A DNA stretch of 64,000 nucleotides, from assembly GCF_018688335.1 (NCBI RefSeq), contig NZ_CP061316.1, positions 1,426,001 to 1,490,000 of the forward strand, in the 5' to 3' direction. The DNA comes from Polynucleobacter sp. AP-Jannik-300A-C4 (GTDB lineage Bacteria > Pseudomonadota > Gammaproteobacteria > Burkholderiales > Burkholderiaceae). The translations under genes were made by a program, and so were the position numbers. Shown piece after piece: positions 36,084 through 47,089 of this stretch (within the stretch, counting starts at the first letter, position 1; every line of letters begins with the position of its first letter). A model generated the notes under the pieces. It was given only the letters and a program-made list of their open reading frames with translations. It was not told the origin of the DNA and ran no database searches.

Positions 36084-37415
36084 TTAGGAAACGACCTTTG
36101 CAAACTCAGCAAAGTAGGTGGGGAATGTTTTAGCAACACAATTAGGATCATTAATCTGTAGCGCATTAGGGCCAAAAGCGGCCAGTGAGAAACACATCGC
36201 CATGCGGTGATCATCATAAGTATCAATGCCCTCCGCAGGAGACTTCCAGTCAGTGGGTGACTGAGGGGCTTGCACCACGATGTAGTCAGTACCCTCCTCA
36301 ACGATAGCACCCACTTTTTTCAACTCTTTCGCCATCGCTGCAATGCGATCGGTTTCTTTCACGCGCCAACTGGCAATATTGTTTAAGCGTGTTGGGCCTT
36401 CAGAAAACAGTGCAGCAACAGCAAGTGTCATCGCCGCATCTGGAATTTCCGTGCAATCAATGGTGATCCCGTTGAGCTTGCCATTCGCATTTTTGACGCC
36501 AGCAACTTCAATCCAATCTTCACCAGAAGAAATCTTGGCGCCCATTAATGCGAGTGCATCAGCAAAAGCAACATCGCCTTGAATACTCTCGCTGCCCACA
36601 CCTAAAACGCGTACCGGTCCACCACCAATGGCGCCAAGCGCCAAGAAGTAAGAAGCAGATGATGCATCACCCTCAACCGATAAGGTGCCAGGACTTTGAT
36701 AGACCGCGTCAGAAGTCTTAGCAGGGATTACAAATGACTGCGCATCCGGACAATCTACTTTGACGCCAAAGCGCGCCATGAGCTTGAGTGTGATGTCGAT
36801 ATAAGGGCGAGATATCAATTCACCAATCACTTCAATCCTAACGGGCTCTTTTGCTACCAAAGGCAAAGCCATCAACAAGGCTGTCAAGAATTGACTAGAG
36901 ACATCACCGCGCACCTTGACAACATCCTTGATCTCAATATCCGCAGCAAGAATCTTGATCGGTGGATAGCCTTCTTGTAATTCGTAATCAATCTTTGCGC
37001 CGACTTGTCGTAATCCATCCACTAGATCCCGAATAGGACGCTCATGCATCCTTGGAACGCCAGATAAACGATAGTTGCCACCTTGCATTGCAAGTGCTGC
37101 TGTGAGCGGACGAATTGCCGTTCCCGCATTACCCATAAAAAGATCTGCGTTTTGTATGGGGAACTTACCACCGCAACCTTCAACCACACAAACTTTGTCG
37201 GCATGATCGATTACCGATAGGCCTAACTGGCGAAGCGCATTACGCATCACTTGCGTATCGTCAGCATCTAGTAAATTTTTAAGAATTGTCGTGCCTTTAG
37301 AAAGCGCTGCCAATAACAAGGCGCGATTCGAAATACTCTTAGAGCCTGGCAACACAATCGAGCCTTGAGCTCGCTTAAATGGACCAATCTGGATATCAGG
37401 CAAACCACTCATCAA
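36084..37415 (-). CDS. aroA: 3-phosphoshikimate 1-carboxyvinyltransferase (EPSP synthase)
   Basis: AroA transfers enolpyruvate from PEP to shikimate 3-phosphate. The 443-residue protein shows [39 protein letters not shown] (PEP site; the Gly-Ala-Thr arrangement is glyphosate-sensitive class I-like), [18 protein letters not shown] and [17 protein letters not shown]. Its start overlaps the tyrA stop by 4 nt, so they are co-translated. Confidence 0.96.
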   Translation of the reverse strand: MMSGLPDIQIGPFKRAQGSIVLPGSKSISNRALLLAALSKGTTILKNLLDADDTQVMRNALRQLGLSVIDHADKVCVVEGCGGKFPIQNADLFMGNAGTAIRPLTAALAMQGGNYRLSGVPRMHERPIRDLVDGLRQVGAKIDYELQEGYPPIKILAADIEIKDVVKVRGDVSSQFLTALLMALPLVAKEPVRIEVIGELISRPYIDITLKLMARFGVKVDCPDAQSFVIPAKTSDAVYQSPGTLSVEGDASSASYFLALGAIGGGPVRVLGVGSESIQGDVAFADALALMGAKISSGEDWIEVAGVKNANGKLNGITIDCTEIPDAAMTLAVAALFSEGPTRLNNIASWRVKETDRIAAMAKELKKVGAIVEEGTDYIVVQAPQSPTDWKSPAEGIDTYDDHRMAMCFSLAAFGPNALQINDPNCVAKTFPTYFAEFAKVVS

Positions 37416-38293
37416 AGTACATCCAAATCTTGACGCGCCTTACTGGCTTTATTAAATAACTTCTCTAAACCAGCACCATCATTTTCAGAAATCAACTTAC
37501 GCATGTGATTGACGATGAGTAGATATTGATCGAGCTCTTTCAGAACGGCTGTGCGATTACCCAAACAAATGTCGCGCCACATTTCCGGACTTGAAGCGGC
37601 GATGCGTGTGAAATCTTTAAAGCCTGCTCCAACATGACTTAGCTTTTGATCAGCATCTTCTGAATTAACCACACTGGCCATTAATGCATAAGACAGAATA
37701 TGTGGCAGATGAGAAACCGCTGCATAGATCGCATCATGCTGTACACAAGAAATCTTTTTGACAACAGAACCAACTGATTGCCAAAAGCCTTCTATTAAAT
37801 CCGTATCTTGAGGAGAATTTTCTTGTAGCGGGCAAAGAATTGTTTGTTTACCCACAAATAAATCAGCTTTAGCAGCGCTCGCTCCATGTTGCGCGCCACC
37901 CGCAATGGGATGTGCAGGAACAAATTGGCAAGCCTTTTTACCTAAAACTTCCTTGGCAGCCAAGATCACATCGCCTTTAGTGCTGCCTGCATCTGTCAGC
38001 ATAGTCCGAGATTCTAAGTGTGGCTCGATGACTTCAAAAGCAGCACGCATTTGCGCAACGGGTACACACAAGACAATCACATCGGATTGTTTTGTGGCTT
38101 CAACCAAATCAACTATTGCATCAATCGCGCCCATCTTGAGGGCTTGATCTAGATTCTGCGCACTGCGTCCAACACCCAAAACCTGATTAACGACGCCCGC
38201 CTTTTTAAGAGCCAAACCAAGGGATGCTCCAATCAAGCCAACACCAACAATGGTGACAGTACCGTAATTACTAGATGGATTAATGATGGCCAT
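37412..38293 (-). CDS. tyrA: Prephenate/arogenate dehydrogenase
   Basis: This enzyme oxidatively decarboxylates prephenate or arogenate for tyrosine synthesis. The N-terminal NAD(P) motif [18 protein letters not shown] is clear; [33 protein letters not shown] and [15 protein letters not shown] carry the conserved His residues of the family. At 293 residues it is the monofunctional form without chorismate mutase, which is fused to pheA here. It follows hisC by 35 nt and overlaps aroA. Confidence 0.95.
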   Translation of the reverse strand: MAIINPSSNYGTVTIVGVGLIGASLGLALKKAGVVNQVLGVGRSAQNLDQALKMGAIDAIVDLVEATKQSDVIVLCVPVAQMRAAFEVIEPHLESRTMLTDAGSTKGDVILAAKEVLGKKACQFVPAHPIAGGAQHGASAAKADLFVGKQTILCPLQENSPQDTDLIEGFWQSVGSVVKKISCVQHDAIYAAVSHLPHILSYALMASVVNSEDADQKLSHVGAGFKDFTRIAASSPEMWRDICLGNRTAVLKELDQYLLIVNHMRKLISENDGAGLEKLFNKASKARQDLDVL

Positions 38294-38328
38294 TGGCTAA
38301 TTCAGCTTATGTATTTTTTATTGAATAA

Positions 38329-39456
38329 CTACTTCGCCAAAATATCTTTGAGTGCAGTGATAAAGGCGGCATTTTCTTCGGGCAAGCCGATAGAAATACG
38401 CAACCATTGCGGCAAGCCGTAATTTCCGACTGGGCGAACAATGATGCCGCGCTTCAGCAACTCCAGATTAATGCGAGTGCCAGCGCCATCATCCTCACCC
38501 ACTTTGACCAACACAAAATTGCCAGCCGATGGGAGATAAGTCAGGCCAAGCGCATCAAATGCCTGGGTTAACTGAGCAAAGCCAGCACAATTGAGTTCAA
38601 AGCCTTGCTGCAAGAATGCAGAATCCTGAAATGCAGCTATTGCTGCAGCTTGCGCAAGGCTATTCACATTAAATGGCTGACGAATGCGATTCAGTAAATC
38701 GGTCAAGGCTGGCTGGGCAACGCCATAACCAATACGTAAGCCTGCTAAACCATATGCCTTAGAAAAGCTACGAGACAAAATCATATTGGGGAAACGTTTC
38801 ACCCAAGCAATTGCGTCATAGCGTTGCTCTAGAGTGAGGTACTCGTTATAAGCCTCATCCAAAACTACCACCACATGCGGCGGCAATGCGATCAAGAAAT
38901 CCTCAATCTCATTAGCACTTAAATAACTGCCAGTAGGATTATTAGGGTTGGCGACAAATACCAGCTTAGCCTTATCACCCGAAGTTTTAACCGCTCCAAG
39001 CATTGCCGGCAAATCATGGCCATACATTGCAGTAGCAGGTACTTCAATCGCCTTAGCACCAACAGCTTGTGTTGCTAGTGGATAAACCGCAAAAGCGTGT
39101 TTAGAGAAAATGACTTCATCGCCAGCCTGAGCAACTGCACGTGCAGCCAGCTCCAAAATGTCATTACTACCGTTACCTAAAGTAATCCAATATGTTGGCA
39201 CACCTAAGCGTGCAGCCAAAACATTCTTGAGCTCAAACCCATTAGAGTCTGGGTAACGACCCAAGTCTGCTGCCGCCTTAAGCATCGCATCTTGCGCGGA
39301 CTTCGGCATACCCAATGGATTCTCATTGGAGGCGAGTTTCACAATCTTGTTTTCATCAAGACCGTATTCGCGTGCAACCTCACTGATAGGGCGTCCGCCG
39401 ACATAAGGCGCTATCGCATGAATATGCTTTAAACCAATATTAGATTTTGATGTCAT
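38329..39456 (-). CDS. hisC: Histidinol-phosphate/aromatic aminotransferase
   Basis: A class II PLP aminotransferase of 375 residues. PLP Lys is in LSRSFSKAYGLAGLRIGYG; FVANPNNPTGSYL and LDEAYNEYL are further signatures. HisC converts imidazole-acetol phosphate to histidinol phosphate, but this copy is between pheA and tyrA, with a 4-nt overlap to pheA, which suggests that it transaminates phenylpyruvate or 4-hydroxyphenylpyruvate (or prephenate). No other his genes are in the window. Substrate use is inferred from position. Confidence 0.93.
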   Translation of the reverse strand: MTSKSNIGLKHIHAIAPYVGGRPISEVAREYGLDENKIVKLASNENPLGMPKSAQDAMLKAAADLGRYPDSNGFELKNVLAARLGVPTYWITLGNGSNDILELAARAVAQAGDEVIFSKHAFAVYPLATQAVGAKAIEVPATAMYGHDLPAMLGAVKTSGDKAKLVFVANPNNPTGSYLSANEIEDFLIALPPHVVVVLDEAYNEYLTLEQRYDAIAWVKRFPNMILSRSFSKAYGLAGLRIGYGVAQPALTDLLNRIRQPFNVNSLAQAAAIAAFQDSAFLQQGFELNCAGFAQLTQAFDALGLTYLPSAGNFVLVKVGEDDGAGTRINLELLKRGIIVRPVGNYGLPQWLRISIGLPEENAAFITALKDILAK

Positions 39457-40547
39457 GCTGAATGAGGATAGGAGCCAAGATTTTTATAAAAAGCAGCTGT
39501 TGTTTTTAACTCTTCCAATGCTTTGGCTACTTTTGCGTCTTGTGCATGGCCAGCAACATCGATATAAAAGTGATACTCCCAAGTACCCTTGCGAGCAGGG
39601 CGTGACTCAAAGCGGTTCATGGAAACGCCATGCTTTGCCAGTGGCTCTAGTAAACGATGTACTGCACCAGGCTGGTTATCTACCGATAGCACTAATGAAG
39701 TTTGATCTTTACCAGTAGGCTGGCACTCATAGGTGCCGACCACAACAAAACGTGTGCGGTTATGTGGATCATCCTGAATCTGTGCAGCTACTGCCTGCAA
39801 TCCATAAGCTTCTTGTGCGGGATCGCCAGCAATAGCCGCAAGCGTTGGGTCAATCGAGGCCATACGAGCTGCCTCAGCATTGCTGCTGACTGCTTGGCGT
39901 TTTAATTGTGGGGCATGCACGCTCAGCCATTGCTGACATTGTGCTAATGCTTGTGCATGAGCGCAAACAGTAGTTACGCCATCCAAATTTCCACTCTTAG
40001 TTAAGAGGTGATGACGAATAGGTAGGACCACTTCGCCACTAATGCGCATTGGAGAATCCAAGAGCAAATCTAAGGTACGAGAGATGGCACCCTCGCTAGA
40101 GTTTTCTACGGGCACAACACCAAACTGCGCCGCACCTTTTTCTACCGCCTTAAATACTTCATCAAGGCTATTGCAAGGTAAGCCAGCAATCGAGTGGCCA
40201 AAATACGTTTGTGCCGCTTGCTCTGAAAATGTTCCCACTGGTCCAAGATAAGCAATCGTCTGACGGGCCTCTAAGGCGCGACAAGCTGACATCACCTCGC
40301 GCCAAATTGCAGCGATGCCATCGGGCAATAATGGGCCACTACTAAGCTCTTGTAAGCGTGCGACAACCTGTCGCTCTCGCTCTGGCCTAAACACTGGCGA
40401 TGAAAATCCGCCTTTAATGTGGCCAACTTCTTGGGCGGCTTTCGCACGCTGTGACAACAAATCTAAAATCTGTGCGTCTAGCGCATCAATCTTCTCGCGA
40501 ATTGGCGCAAGGCGCTGCTCTTCAGTACTCTGGTCTTTGGAGCTCAT
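39453..40547 (-). CDS. pheA: Bifunctional chorismate mutase/prephenate dehydratase (P-protein)
   Basis: Residues about 10-95 form an AroQ chorismate mutase (PIREKIDALDAQILDLLSQR and the downstream FRPERERQVVARL); from about residue 97 comes the dehydratase domain (AYLGPVGTFSEQAAQTYFG, GVVPVENSSEGAISRTLDLL, NRTRFVVVG), and after it an ACT domain (SLVLSVDNQPGAVHRLLEPL with ESRPARKGTWEYHFYID), which normally gives phenylalanine feedback control. It overlaps serC and hisC by 4 nt on each side. Confidence 0.96.
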   Translation of the reverse strand: MSSKDQSTEEQRLAPIREKIDALDAQILDLLSQRAKAAQEVGHIKGGFSSPVFRPERERQVVARLQELSSGPLLPDGIAAIWREVMSACRALEARQTIAYLGPVGTFSEQAAQTYFGHSIAGLPCNSLDEVFKAVEKGAAQFGVVPVENSSEGAISRTLDLLLDSPMRISGEVVLPIRHHLLTKSGNLDGVTTVCAHAQALAQCQQWLSVHAPQLKRQAVSSNAEAARMASIDPTLAAIAGDPAQEAYGLQAVAAQIQDDPHNRTRFVVVGTYECQPTGKDQTSLVLSVDNQPGAVHRLLEPLAKHGVSMNRFESRPARKGTWEYHFYIDVAGHAQDAKVAKALEELKTTAAFYKNLGSYPHSA

Positions 40548-41644
40548 GGGGCACGCCTTTCAAAGTCACGCATAAATTCTACTAAGGCTTTGACGCCTTC
40601 GATTGGCATTGCGTTGTAAATGCTGGCGCGCATACCACCAGCCGCCTTATGACCACGCAAGGCAACTAAGCCTGCTGCATTAGATTGCTCCAAGAACTGA
40701 GCGTTTAAATTTTCATCCTTCAAAAAGAAGGTGACGTTCATTCTGGAGCGATATTCTTTAGGAATGCGATTCTCGTAAAGACTGCTTTGATCTAAAAAGT
40801 TATAGAGCAACTCTGCTTTTTCTTGATTGCGTTTCTCAATTACCTTTACACCACCCTGCTTGAGCAACCATTTAAAGCCTAGTCCCGCCATATAAATTGA
40901 AAAAGTTGGTGGCGTGTTGAGCATTGAGTCAGTTGCAGCCTGCTTAGACCAATCCCAAATCGACGGGGTGATCTTCATGCTGTGCCCCATCAAGTCCTTA
41001 CGCACGATCACAATCGTCACGCCAGATGGGCCAATATTTTTTTGCGCCCCACCAAACCAAACGCCACATTTTGTGACGTCCATTTCTTTGGAGAGAATAT
41101 TGCTAGATATATCTGCGACTAATAACTTGCCATTGACATCAGGCACATCCGAAAACTCTACGCCGCCAATAGTTTCATTCGCACAGTAGTGAACGTAAGC
41201 AGCATCATCCGATAGTTGCCAAGAAGATCTTGCGGGAATCGTATTAAATTTTTCAGATGCAGAAGATGCAGCTAAGTGAGCAACACCATACTTCTCCGCT
41301 TCTTTAAATGATTTTTCAGACCAAACACCAGTCACCAAAAAGTCTGCCTTAGGACCATTCTTAGCCAATGGCATGAGGTTCATCGGAATAGCAGCATTCT
41401 GACCCAAACCACCGCCTTGAAGCATCAAGATTTCATAGGAATCCGGGATATTCATGAGGGTGCGCAAGTCTTGAAGCACCTCTTCATAAAGCGCCATGAA
41501 CTCTTTACCACGATGACTGACTTCCATGACGCTTGCGCCTAAGCCCTGCCAATTCAACATCTCTGCAGCAGCCTGCTTTAATACCTCTTCAGGTAAGGTG
41601 GCAGGTCCCGCAGCGAAATTGAAAATGCGGCGGTCAAACGTCAT
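40544..41644 (-). CDS. serC: Phosphoserine aminotransferase
   Basis: SerC transaminates 3-phosphohydroxypyruvate in serine synthesis and also serves pyridoxine synthesis. The 366-residue class V aminotransferase starts with IFNFAAGPATLPEEVLKQA; ASVMEVSHRGKEF, MLQGGGLGQNAAIPMNL and the PLP Lys in VWFGGAQKNIGPSG are visible. It is 31 nt after gyrA and overlaps pheA by 4 nt, a standard gyrA-serC-pheA order of betaproteobacteria. Confidence 0.97.
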   Translation of the reverse strand: MTFDRRIFNFAAGPATLPEEVLKQAAAEMLNWQGLGASVMEVSHRGKEFMALYEEVLQDLRTLMNIPDSYEILMLQGGGLGQNAAIPMNLMPLAKNGPKADFLVTGVWSEKSFKEAEKYGVAHLAASSASEKFNTIPARSSWQLSDDAAYVHYCANETIGGVEFSDVPDVNGKLLVADISSNILSKEMDVTKCGVWFGGAQKNIGPSGVTIVIVRKDLMGHSMKITPSIWDWSKQAATDSMLNTPPTFSIYMAGLGFKWLLKQGGVKVIEKRNQEKAELLYNFLDQSSLYENRIPKEYRSRMNVTFFLKDENLNAQFLEQSNAAGLVALRGHKAAGGMRASIYNAMPIEGVKALVEFMRDFERRAP

Positions 41645-41675
41645 AATGAATTAATTAACCTTGTATGAATGCCAA

Positions 41676-44393
41676 TTAGGCATCACCAGCTTCATCAGAA
41701 TTGGAGTCAACTGCTGGATCAGCGGCTACATCCTCGCCCTCTTCACCATCATCCAAGTCATTCTCATCATCAGAATCACTTTCAGCAATACGCTGCAGGC
41801 CAGACAAACGAGTGCCTTCATCAACGTTGATCAAAGTGACGCCTTGTGTGGCACGCCCCATTTCACGAATCTCTGAAACACGTGTGCGCACTAAGATGCC
41901 GCCAGTAGTAATCAACATGATTTGATCTTCAGGAGAAACCAGAGCAGCAGCAACTACTTTACCGTTACGTTCAGTTGTTTGGATTGCGATCATGCCCTTA
42001 GTGCCACGGCCATGACGAGTGTATTCACCAATTGGGGTGCGCTTACCAAAACCATTCTCAGTGGCAGTCAGCACGCTGCTTGGAATAGCGAGACCATTCT
42101 CATCAACAACAGTAGCCTCAACACCTTCGGCAGCTTCAGCCGGAGCAACTAACATGGCGATGACTTGATGACCTTCACCCAAGTTCATGCCACGTACGCC
42201 GCGCGCTGTACGACCCATTGGACGCACATCATTCTCGTCAAAGCGCACTGCTTTACCAGCGTCAGAGAACAACATCACATCATGCTGACCGTCAGTAATA
42301 GCTGCACCAACTAAGAAATCGTTTTCATTTAAATCGACGGCAATAATTCCAGCCTTACGTGGATTGGAGAAGTCAGACAAACGTGTCTTCTTCACGGTAC
42401 CCAGGCTTGTTGCCATAAAGACGTAATGATCATCTTGGTATCCCTTGATTGGGAGAATTACCGTGATCTTTTCGCCTTCAATCAATGGGAACATATTGAC
42501 GATTGGCTTACCGCGTGAGTTGCGGCTGCCTTGTGGAACTTCCCACACTTTGAGCCAGTACATACGTCCACGATCAGAGAAGCACAGAATGATGTCATGT
42601 GTATTCGCAACGAAGAGTGTTTCAATCCAGTCTTCATTCTTAGTGGCTGCAGCTTGTTTGCCACGACCACCGCGTTTTTGCGCACGGTATTCACTCAGAG
42701 GCTGGCTCTTCATATAACCAGTGTTCGAAAGCGTGACCACCATATCTTGCGGAGTGATCAAGTCTTCTGTGAACAACTCGGTGGCATTCATTTCGATAAA
42801 TGAACGACGACCAGAATCACCACCAGCAATACCAAACTCAGCTTGCACTTCTTTCAATTCAGATTCGATGACTTGAGTAACACGCTCTGGCTTAGCAAGT
42901 AAGTCGAGCAAATCAGAAATCTCTGCCATCACATCTTTGTACTCATTCACAATCTTGTCTTGCTCAAGACCAGTCAAGCGTTGCAAACGCATCTGCAGAA
43001 TTTCCTGCGCTTGGCTATCGGACAAGCGATAGAGACCAGTAGTTTGCATGCCGTACTCAGGCAATAAACCTTCGGGCCGGTAAGCATTGCGACCGCCCGG
43101 AGTATCTGTCTCTGCACGCGCTAACATCTCGCGCACCATAGAAGAGTCCCATGCCTTGCTCATCAGCTCTTGCTTAGCAACTACAGGGTTTGCAGCAGCT
43201 TTAATGATGGCAATAAATTCATCGATGTTTGCCAATGCAACTGCCAAACCCTCTAAAACATGACCACGCTCACGCGCTTTGCGCAATTCGAAAATCGTGC
43301 GACGTGTCACCACTTCGCGACGATGTTGTAAGAAGTACTCCAGCATTTGCTTTAAGTTGAGCAGGCGTGGCTGGTTATCTACCAGAGCCACCATATTCAT
43401 ACCGAAGTTATCTTGCAGCTGAGTGCTCTTGTATAAATTATTGAGAACGACTTCAGGCACCTCACCACGCTTGAGTTCAATCACGACACGCATGCCTGAC
43501 TTATCAGATTCATCGCGTAGATCAGAAATGCCTTCTACTTTTTTCTCATTCACCAGCTCGGCAATACGCTCGAGCAGGTTCTTTTTATTCACTTGGTATG
43601 GCAACTCATCAACGATGATGGCCTGACGAGCACCCTTATCGAGGTCTTCAAAGTGGGTTTTAGCGCGCATTACAACGCGACCACGACCAGTGCGATAGCC
43701 TTCTCGAACCCCCTGAACACCATAAATAATGCCGGCGGTCGGGAAATCTGGAGCGGGAATGATCTCAATTAACTCATCAATCGTGCATTCTGGATTGTGC
43801 AAGACGTGCAAACAAGCTGTAACCACCTCATCCAGGTTATGGGGAGGGATGTTGGTTGCCATGCCCACCGCAATACCTGAACTACCGTTAATCAGCAAAT
43901 TAGGCACTTTTGCAGGAAGAATGAGGGGTTCTTTCTCGCTACCATCGTAATTTGGCCCAAAATCCACGGTTTCCTTGTCCAAATCAGCCAATAACTCATG
44001 GGCGATCTTACGAAGGCGGATCTCGGTATACCGCATTGCAGCAGCGTTATCACCGTCTACAGAGCCAAAGTTACCCTGACCGTCAACCAGCATATAGCGC
44101 AGAGAGAAGTCCTGAGCCATACGAACAATCGTGTCATACACCGCAGAATCGCCATGTGGATGGTATTTACCGATCACATCGCCAACTATACGGGCAGATT
44201 TTTTGTAAGCACGGTTCCAATCGTTGTTTAATTCATACATCGCGAATAAAACACGTCTGTGGACCGGTTTGAGACCGTCACGCACGTCTGGCAGGGCTCT
44301 GCCGACAATGACGCTCATTGCGTAGTCCAAATAGGACCGCCGCATTTCGTCTTCGAGGGATATTGGTAGTGTTTCTTTAGCGGCTTGTTCCAT
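41676..44393 (-). CDS. gyrA: DNA gyrase subunit A
   Basis: GyrA breaks and rejoins DNA during negative supercoiling. The 905-residue protein has the catalytic Tyr122 ([13 protein letters not shown]) and a quinolone-determining region identical in key positions to sensitive E. coli: Ser83 and Asp87 in [11 protein letters not shown]. The GyrA box QKRGGRGK that wraps DNA is present in the C-terminal beta-pinwheel. It ends in an acidic tail of about 35 residues rich in Asp and Glu. It heads the minus-strand superoperon; the 159-nt gap to ompA carries divergent promoters. Confidence 0.98.
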   Translation of the reverse strand: MEQAAKETLPISLEDEMRRSYLDYAMSVIVGRALPDVRDGLKPVHRRVLFAMYELNNDWNRAYKKSARIVGDVIGKYHPHGDSAVYDTIVRMAQDFSLRYMLVDGQGNFGSVDGDNAAAMRYTEIRLRKIAHELLADLDKETVDFGPNYDGSEKEPLILPAKVPNLLINGSSGIAVGMATNIPPHNLDEVVTACLHVLHNPECTIDELIEIIPAPDFPTAGIIYGVQGVREGYRTGRGRVVMRAKTHFEDLDKGARQAIIVDELPYQVNKKNLLERIAELVNEKKVEGISDLRDESDKSGMRVVIELKRGEVPEVVLNNLYKSTQLQDNFGMNMVALVDNQPRLLNLKQMLEYFLQHRREVVTRRTIFELRKARERGHVLEGLAVALANIDEFIAIIKAAANPVVAKQELMSKAWDSSMVREMLARAETDTPGGRNAYRPEGLLPEYGMQTTGLYRLSDSQAQEILQMRLQRLTGLEQDKIVNEYKDVMAEISDLLDLLAKPERVTQVIESELKEVQAEFGIAGGDSGRRSFIEMNATELFTEDLITPQDMVVTLSNTGYMKSQPLSEYRAQKRGGRGKQAAATKNEDWIETLFVANTHDIILCFSDRGRMYWLKVWEVPQGSRNSRGKPIVNMFPLIEGEKITVILPIKGYQDDHYVFMATSLGTVKKTRLSDFSNPRKAGIIAVDLNENDFLVGAAITDGQHDVMLFSDAGKAVRFDENDVRPMGRTARGVRGMNLGEGHQVIAMLVAPAEAAEGVEATVVDENGLAIPSSVLTATENGFGKRTPIGEYTRHGRGTKGMIAIQTTERNGKVVAAALVSPEDQIMLITTGGILVRTRVSEIREMGRATQGVTLINVDEGTRLSGLQRIAESDSDDENDLDDGEEGEDVAADPAVDSNSDEAGDA

Positions 44394-44410
44394 TTAGAAA
44401 TAATATCATT

Positions 44411-44439
44411 TTGATGACTGATAGCCCCTATGCTAAGAT
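44411..44439 (+). promoter_or_regulatory. Predicted sigma-70 promoter of the ompA-like gene
   Basis: TTGATG (44411-44416) and TAAGAT (44434-44439) are separated by the ideal 17 nt. Start near 44446 would give a leader of roughly 105 nt before the ATG, with GAGGA as ribosome-binding site. Long leaders are common for outer-membrane protein mRNAs controlled by small RNAs. Confidence 0.5.
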
Positions 44440-44552
44440 TCTGTCAGTTTGTACGAAATTGAGATGTGTCGCTTTGCGGTTTTTGCTTCAAAGTAGGGCG
44501 AATTACATTTAAGTTTGACTTTAATTAAAAAAGAGATTTTTGAGGACTAAAA

Positions 44553-45128
44553 ATGAACAAAACCCTAAAAGTGTTGTTAGCTTCTGTTGTTACTGTTTCT
44601 GCTTCTGCAGCAATGGCTTCTGATAACTGGGAAAACAGCGCTGGTTTGAGCTGGAAAAACGGCGACGGCACACTGTGCTGGCGTGATAGCAACTGGACAC
44701 CTGCTACTGCAGCTCCTGGTTGCGATGGCTACTTGACAAAGAAAGCTGCTCCTAAGTCAGGCGTTAGCCAAAGCAAAATCACTTTGCAAGCTGACACACT
44801 CTATGACTTCAACAAGTCTGACTTGAAGCCAGAAGGTAAAGCAACTTTAGACAAAATCGCTAAAGACTTAAGCAAGATCAAATTAGAAGTAATTATTGCT
44901 GTTGGTAACACTGATAGCGTTGGTACTGATGCTTACAACATGGCTCTCGGCCAGCGTCGTGCTCAGTCAGTTAAAGCTTACTTAGTAAGCAAAGGTGTTG
45001 ACGGTAGCCGTATTTACACAGAATCAAAAGGCAAGAGCAATCCAGTTGCATCAAATGCAACTGCTGAAGGCCGCGCTAAGAACCGCCGTACTGACATCGA
45101 AGTTGTTGGTACAGCTAAAGTTAAGTAA
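44553..45128 (+). CDS. OmpA family outer membrane protein
   Basis: The 191-residue protein has a signal peptide (about residues 1-22, ending AAMA) and a short N-terminal domain with two Cys (TLCWRDSN and APGCDGYL) instead of an OmpA beta-barrel. The C-terminal OmpA-like peptidoglycan-binding domain is clear: ADTLYDFNKSDLKPEGKATL, GNTDSVGTDAYNMALGQRR, and the closing AEGRAKNRRTDIEV with Asp and Arg that bind diaminopimelate. Its codon choice looks like that of a highly expressed gene. A strong terminator follows 15 nt after the stop. Confidence 0.92.
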   Translation: MNKTLKVLLASVVTVSASAAMASDNWENSAGLSWKNGDGTLCWRDSNWTPATAAPGCDGYLTKKAAPKSGVSQSKITLQADTLYDFNKSDLKPEGKATLDKIAKDLSKIKLEVIIAVGNTDSVGTDAYNMALGQRRAQSVKAYLVSKGVDGSRIYTESKGKSNPVASNATAEGRAKNRRTDIEVVGTAKVK

Positions 45129-45142
45129 TTCTTTTTACTTGT

Positions 45143-45172
45143 AAAAAAGCCCGGTTCTGCCGGGCTTTTTTA
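45143..45172 (+). terminator. Intrinsic terminator of the ompA-like gene
   Basis: AGCCCGG pairs with CCGGGCT around a five-base loop, with six A before and seven T after. A strong rho-independent terminator. Confidence 0.9.
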
Positions 45173-45226
45173 TTTCCGCTATATTCGTAATTCCTTTATC
45201 TCCGGCACACTTTGTGCCATCACCCT

Positions 45227-45916
45227 ATGAACGTCGATCAATCCGAAATTGCTAAATTCAGCGCTCTAGCCCATCGCTGGTGGGACCCTGAAAGTGAATT
45301 CAAGCCCCTGCATGCAATTAACCCATTGCGTCTGAACTGGATCAAGACCTTTGTTGACCTTAAGGGCAAGAAGGTGCTGGATGTGGGCTGTGGCGGCGGC
45401 ATTCTTGCTGAGTCAATTGCACAGTCTGGGGCTGATACTTGCGGGATTGATTTGTCTGAAAAAGCCCTGAAAGTCGCTGAATTGCATGCGCTCGAGGTAG
45501 GCGCCACCCTCCAATACCGCTCTATTTCTGCGGAAGCACTAGCTGAAGAAGAGTCAGAGCAATATGACGTTGTGACCTGCATGGAGATGCTAGAGCATGT
45601 TCCAGATCCTGCTTCAGTGGTTCGAGCTTGTGCAAAGCTCTGCAAACCGGGCGGCACCCTCTTTTTTAGCACCTTGAATCGCAGCCCTAAGTCCTACTTA
45701 TTTGCCATTATTGGCGCCGAATACATCCTCCGACTTCTACCAAAGGGTACCCACGAATACGCTAAATTCATCAAGCCTTCTGAATTAGTCGCTTTTACTC
45801 GCCAAGCTGGGCTCGAGATGATCGGTATGAAGGGGATGAGCTATAACCCTCTCACTCAGGTCTACAGCCTCGGCGATGACGTTGATGTGAACTACATGAT
45901 TGCGGTGCGTAAATGA
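45227..45916 (+). CDS. ubiG: Ubiquinone biosynthesis O-methyltransferase UbiG
   Basis: UbiG carries out two O-methylations of ubiquinone synthesis. The SAM-binding motif is [35 protein letters not shown] at the N-terminus is diagnostic for UbiG, as is INPLRLNWI and later [14 protein letters not shown] choose the ATG at 45227 (229 aa) because it begins the conserved [12 protein letters not shown]; the TTG at 45212 adds five residues. It overlaps gph by 4 nt, the usual ubiG-gph order. Confidence 0.95.
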   Translation: MNVDQSEIAKFSALAHRWWDPESEFKPLHAINPLRLNWIKTFVDLKGKKVLDVGCGGGILAESIAQSGADTCGIDLSEKALKVAELHALEVGATLQYRSISAEALAEEESEQYDVVTCMEMLEHVPDPASVVRACAKLCKPGGTLFFSTLNRSPKSYLFAIIGAEYILRLLPKGTHEYAKFIKPSELVAFTRQAGLEMIGMKGMSYNPLTQVYSLGDDVDVNYMIAVRK

Positions 45917-46590
45917 GTAGCGGGTTAGCAAGTCCTTACAAAGGTGTCTTTTTTGATCTGGATGGCACCCTTGCGGATACAGCACCAGACCTCGTTGCGG
46001 CAGCCAACCAGCTTCTCATCGCCCGAAACCTTCCACCTAAGCCATACGAGGTTTTACGCCCCTGCGCCTCTGCTGGAGCCCGCGGCTTAATTGGGGGCGC
46101 ATTTGGAATTAACCCTGAGCATCCAGACTTTGTTCCACTACGAGATGAATTTTTCAGCAATTATGAAAAGGCGCTCTTGGTCAACAGCGTCATTTTTGAC
46201 GGTGTTGACCACCTCTTAAATCAATTAGATGAAGCAAAGCTCCCTTGGGGCATTGTGACCAACAAAAGTGAACGCTTTACTCACCCCCTGACAGACCTCA
46301 TGGGGCTTCGTCAACGAGCAGTCTCTACGGTTTGTGGTGATACTACCCCACACTCAAAACCCCACCCAGAACCCATTCTTCATGCGGCCAGAATCGCCAA
46401 TATCGACCCCAGCAAGTCAGTCTATGTTGGCGATGACATCCGGGACATCATTGCGGGTAAAGCTGCAGGCATGATGACCATCGCAGCAGCCTACGGCTAC
46501 TGCGGCTGTGAAGAACCTCCAGAAGCTTGGGGCGCAGATTATCTTGTTCGCCACCCAAAAGAATTACTCCAAATCATCTTCCCGCAGTAG
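45913..46590 (+). CDS. gph: Phosphoglycolate phosphatase (HAD family)
   Basis: Gph dephosphorylates 2-phosphoglycolate formed during DNA repair. HAD motif I is [11 protein letters not shown] (nucleophile Asp15, acid/base Asp17), motif II IVTNKS, and motif [18 protein letters not shown]. It has 225 residues with an alpha-helical cap. The start overlaps the ubiG stop (ATGA), so translation is coupled. Confidence 0.93.
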   Translation: MSSGLASPYKGVFFDLDGTLADTAPDLVAAANQLLIARNLPPKPYEVLRPCASAGARGLIGGAFGINPEHPDFVPLRDEFFSNYEKALLVNSVIFDGVDHLLNQLDEAKLPWGIVTNKSERFTHPLTDLMGLRQRAVSTVCGDTTPHSKPHPEPILHAARIANIDPSKSVYVGDDIRDIIAGKAAGMMTIAAAYGYCGCEEPPEAWGADYLVRHPKELLQIIFPQ

Positions 46591-46669
46591 GGCTAAATTA
46601 ACAATCTGCAAGATATCCAACAATTTAAGACTAAGAGCCTTAAAATAGGGATACCAATGCATGAACTCC

Positions 46670-47027
46670 GGGGTCGACATGGTTTCGACGTGGATTACAA
46701 AGCATCAAGGGCATACCGAGGACCCGTTATCTCGTAAATCAATGGGAATGTAATAACTGCAAACGACGAACGTTTCGCACTAGCCGCTTAATTGCGGTTG
46801 CCCCTGAACTGATTCTCTCTTGGGTCAGCTAGCGCAAGCTAGGTCAGGGTCATTTACAAGAGATAAGATCATTTCATGTCACGGGGAATGGTTCGAAAAC
46901 TTAGTGAATCGCCAGCGTGGAACATGTCAGTCTGTGACTAGCTAGCTAAATTAAATGATATGACTAAGTATGTAGAACTTGTTGTAGAGGATTTGCGGAC
47001 GCGGGTTCGATTCCCGCCGACTCCACC
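46670..47027 (+). ncRNA. ssrA: Transfer-messenger RNA (tmRNA)
   Basis: tmRNA rescues stalled ribosomes and tags the unfinished protein for degradation. The 5' end GGGGTCGACATGGTTTCGACG pairs with the 3' end CGACTCCACCA (seven pairs, including the G3-U70 identity pair for alanine charging), and the T-arm GGGTTCGATTCCC is present. The tag frame starts at resume codon GCA at 46759-46761 and reads ANDERFALAA before the TAA at 46789-46791, the classic betaproteobacterial tag. A TAAAAT box at 46641-46646 could be the -10 of its promoter, but no good -35 is seen. A terminator follows. Confidence 0.98.
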
Positions 47028-47058
47028 AATTAGCAGTAAATTGATTTACTCAACAGTC

Positions 47059-47087
47059 AAACGCCACCTTCACAGGTGGCGTTTTTC
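47059..47087 (+). terminator. Terminator of tmRNA
   Basis: AAACGCCACC pairs perfectly with GGTGGCGTTT around a six-base loop (TTCACA), followed by TT and more pyrimidines. It also lies next to the end of the convergent dehydratase gene. Confidence 0.85.
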
Positions 47088-47089
47088 TT

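Noticed and set aside
42445..42803. Several long plus-strand frames inside gyrA
   Set aside because: All lie antisense to GyrA, whose motifs are intact over the full length.
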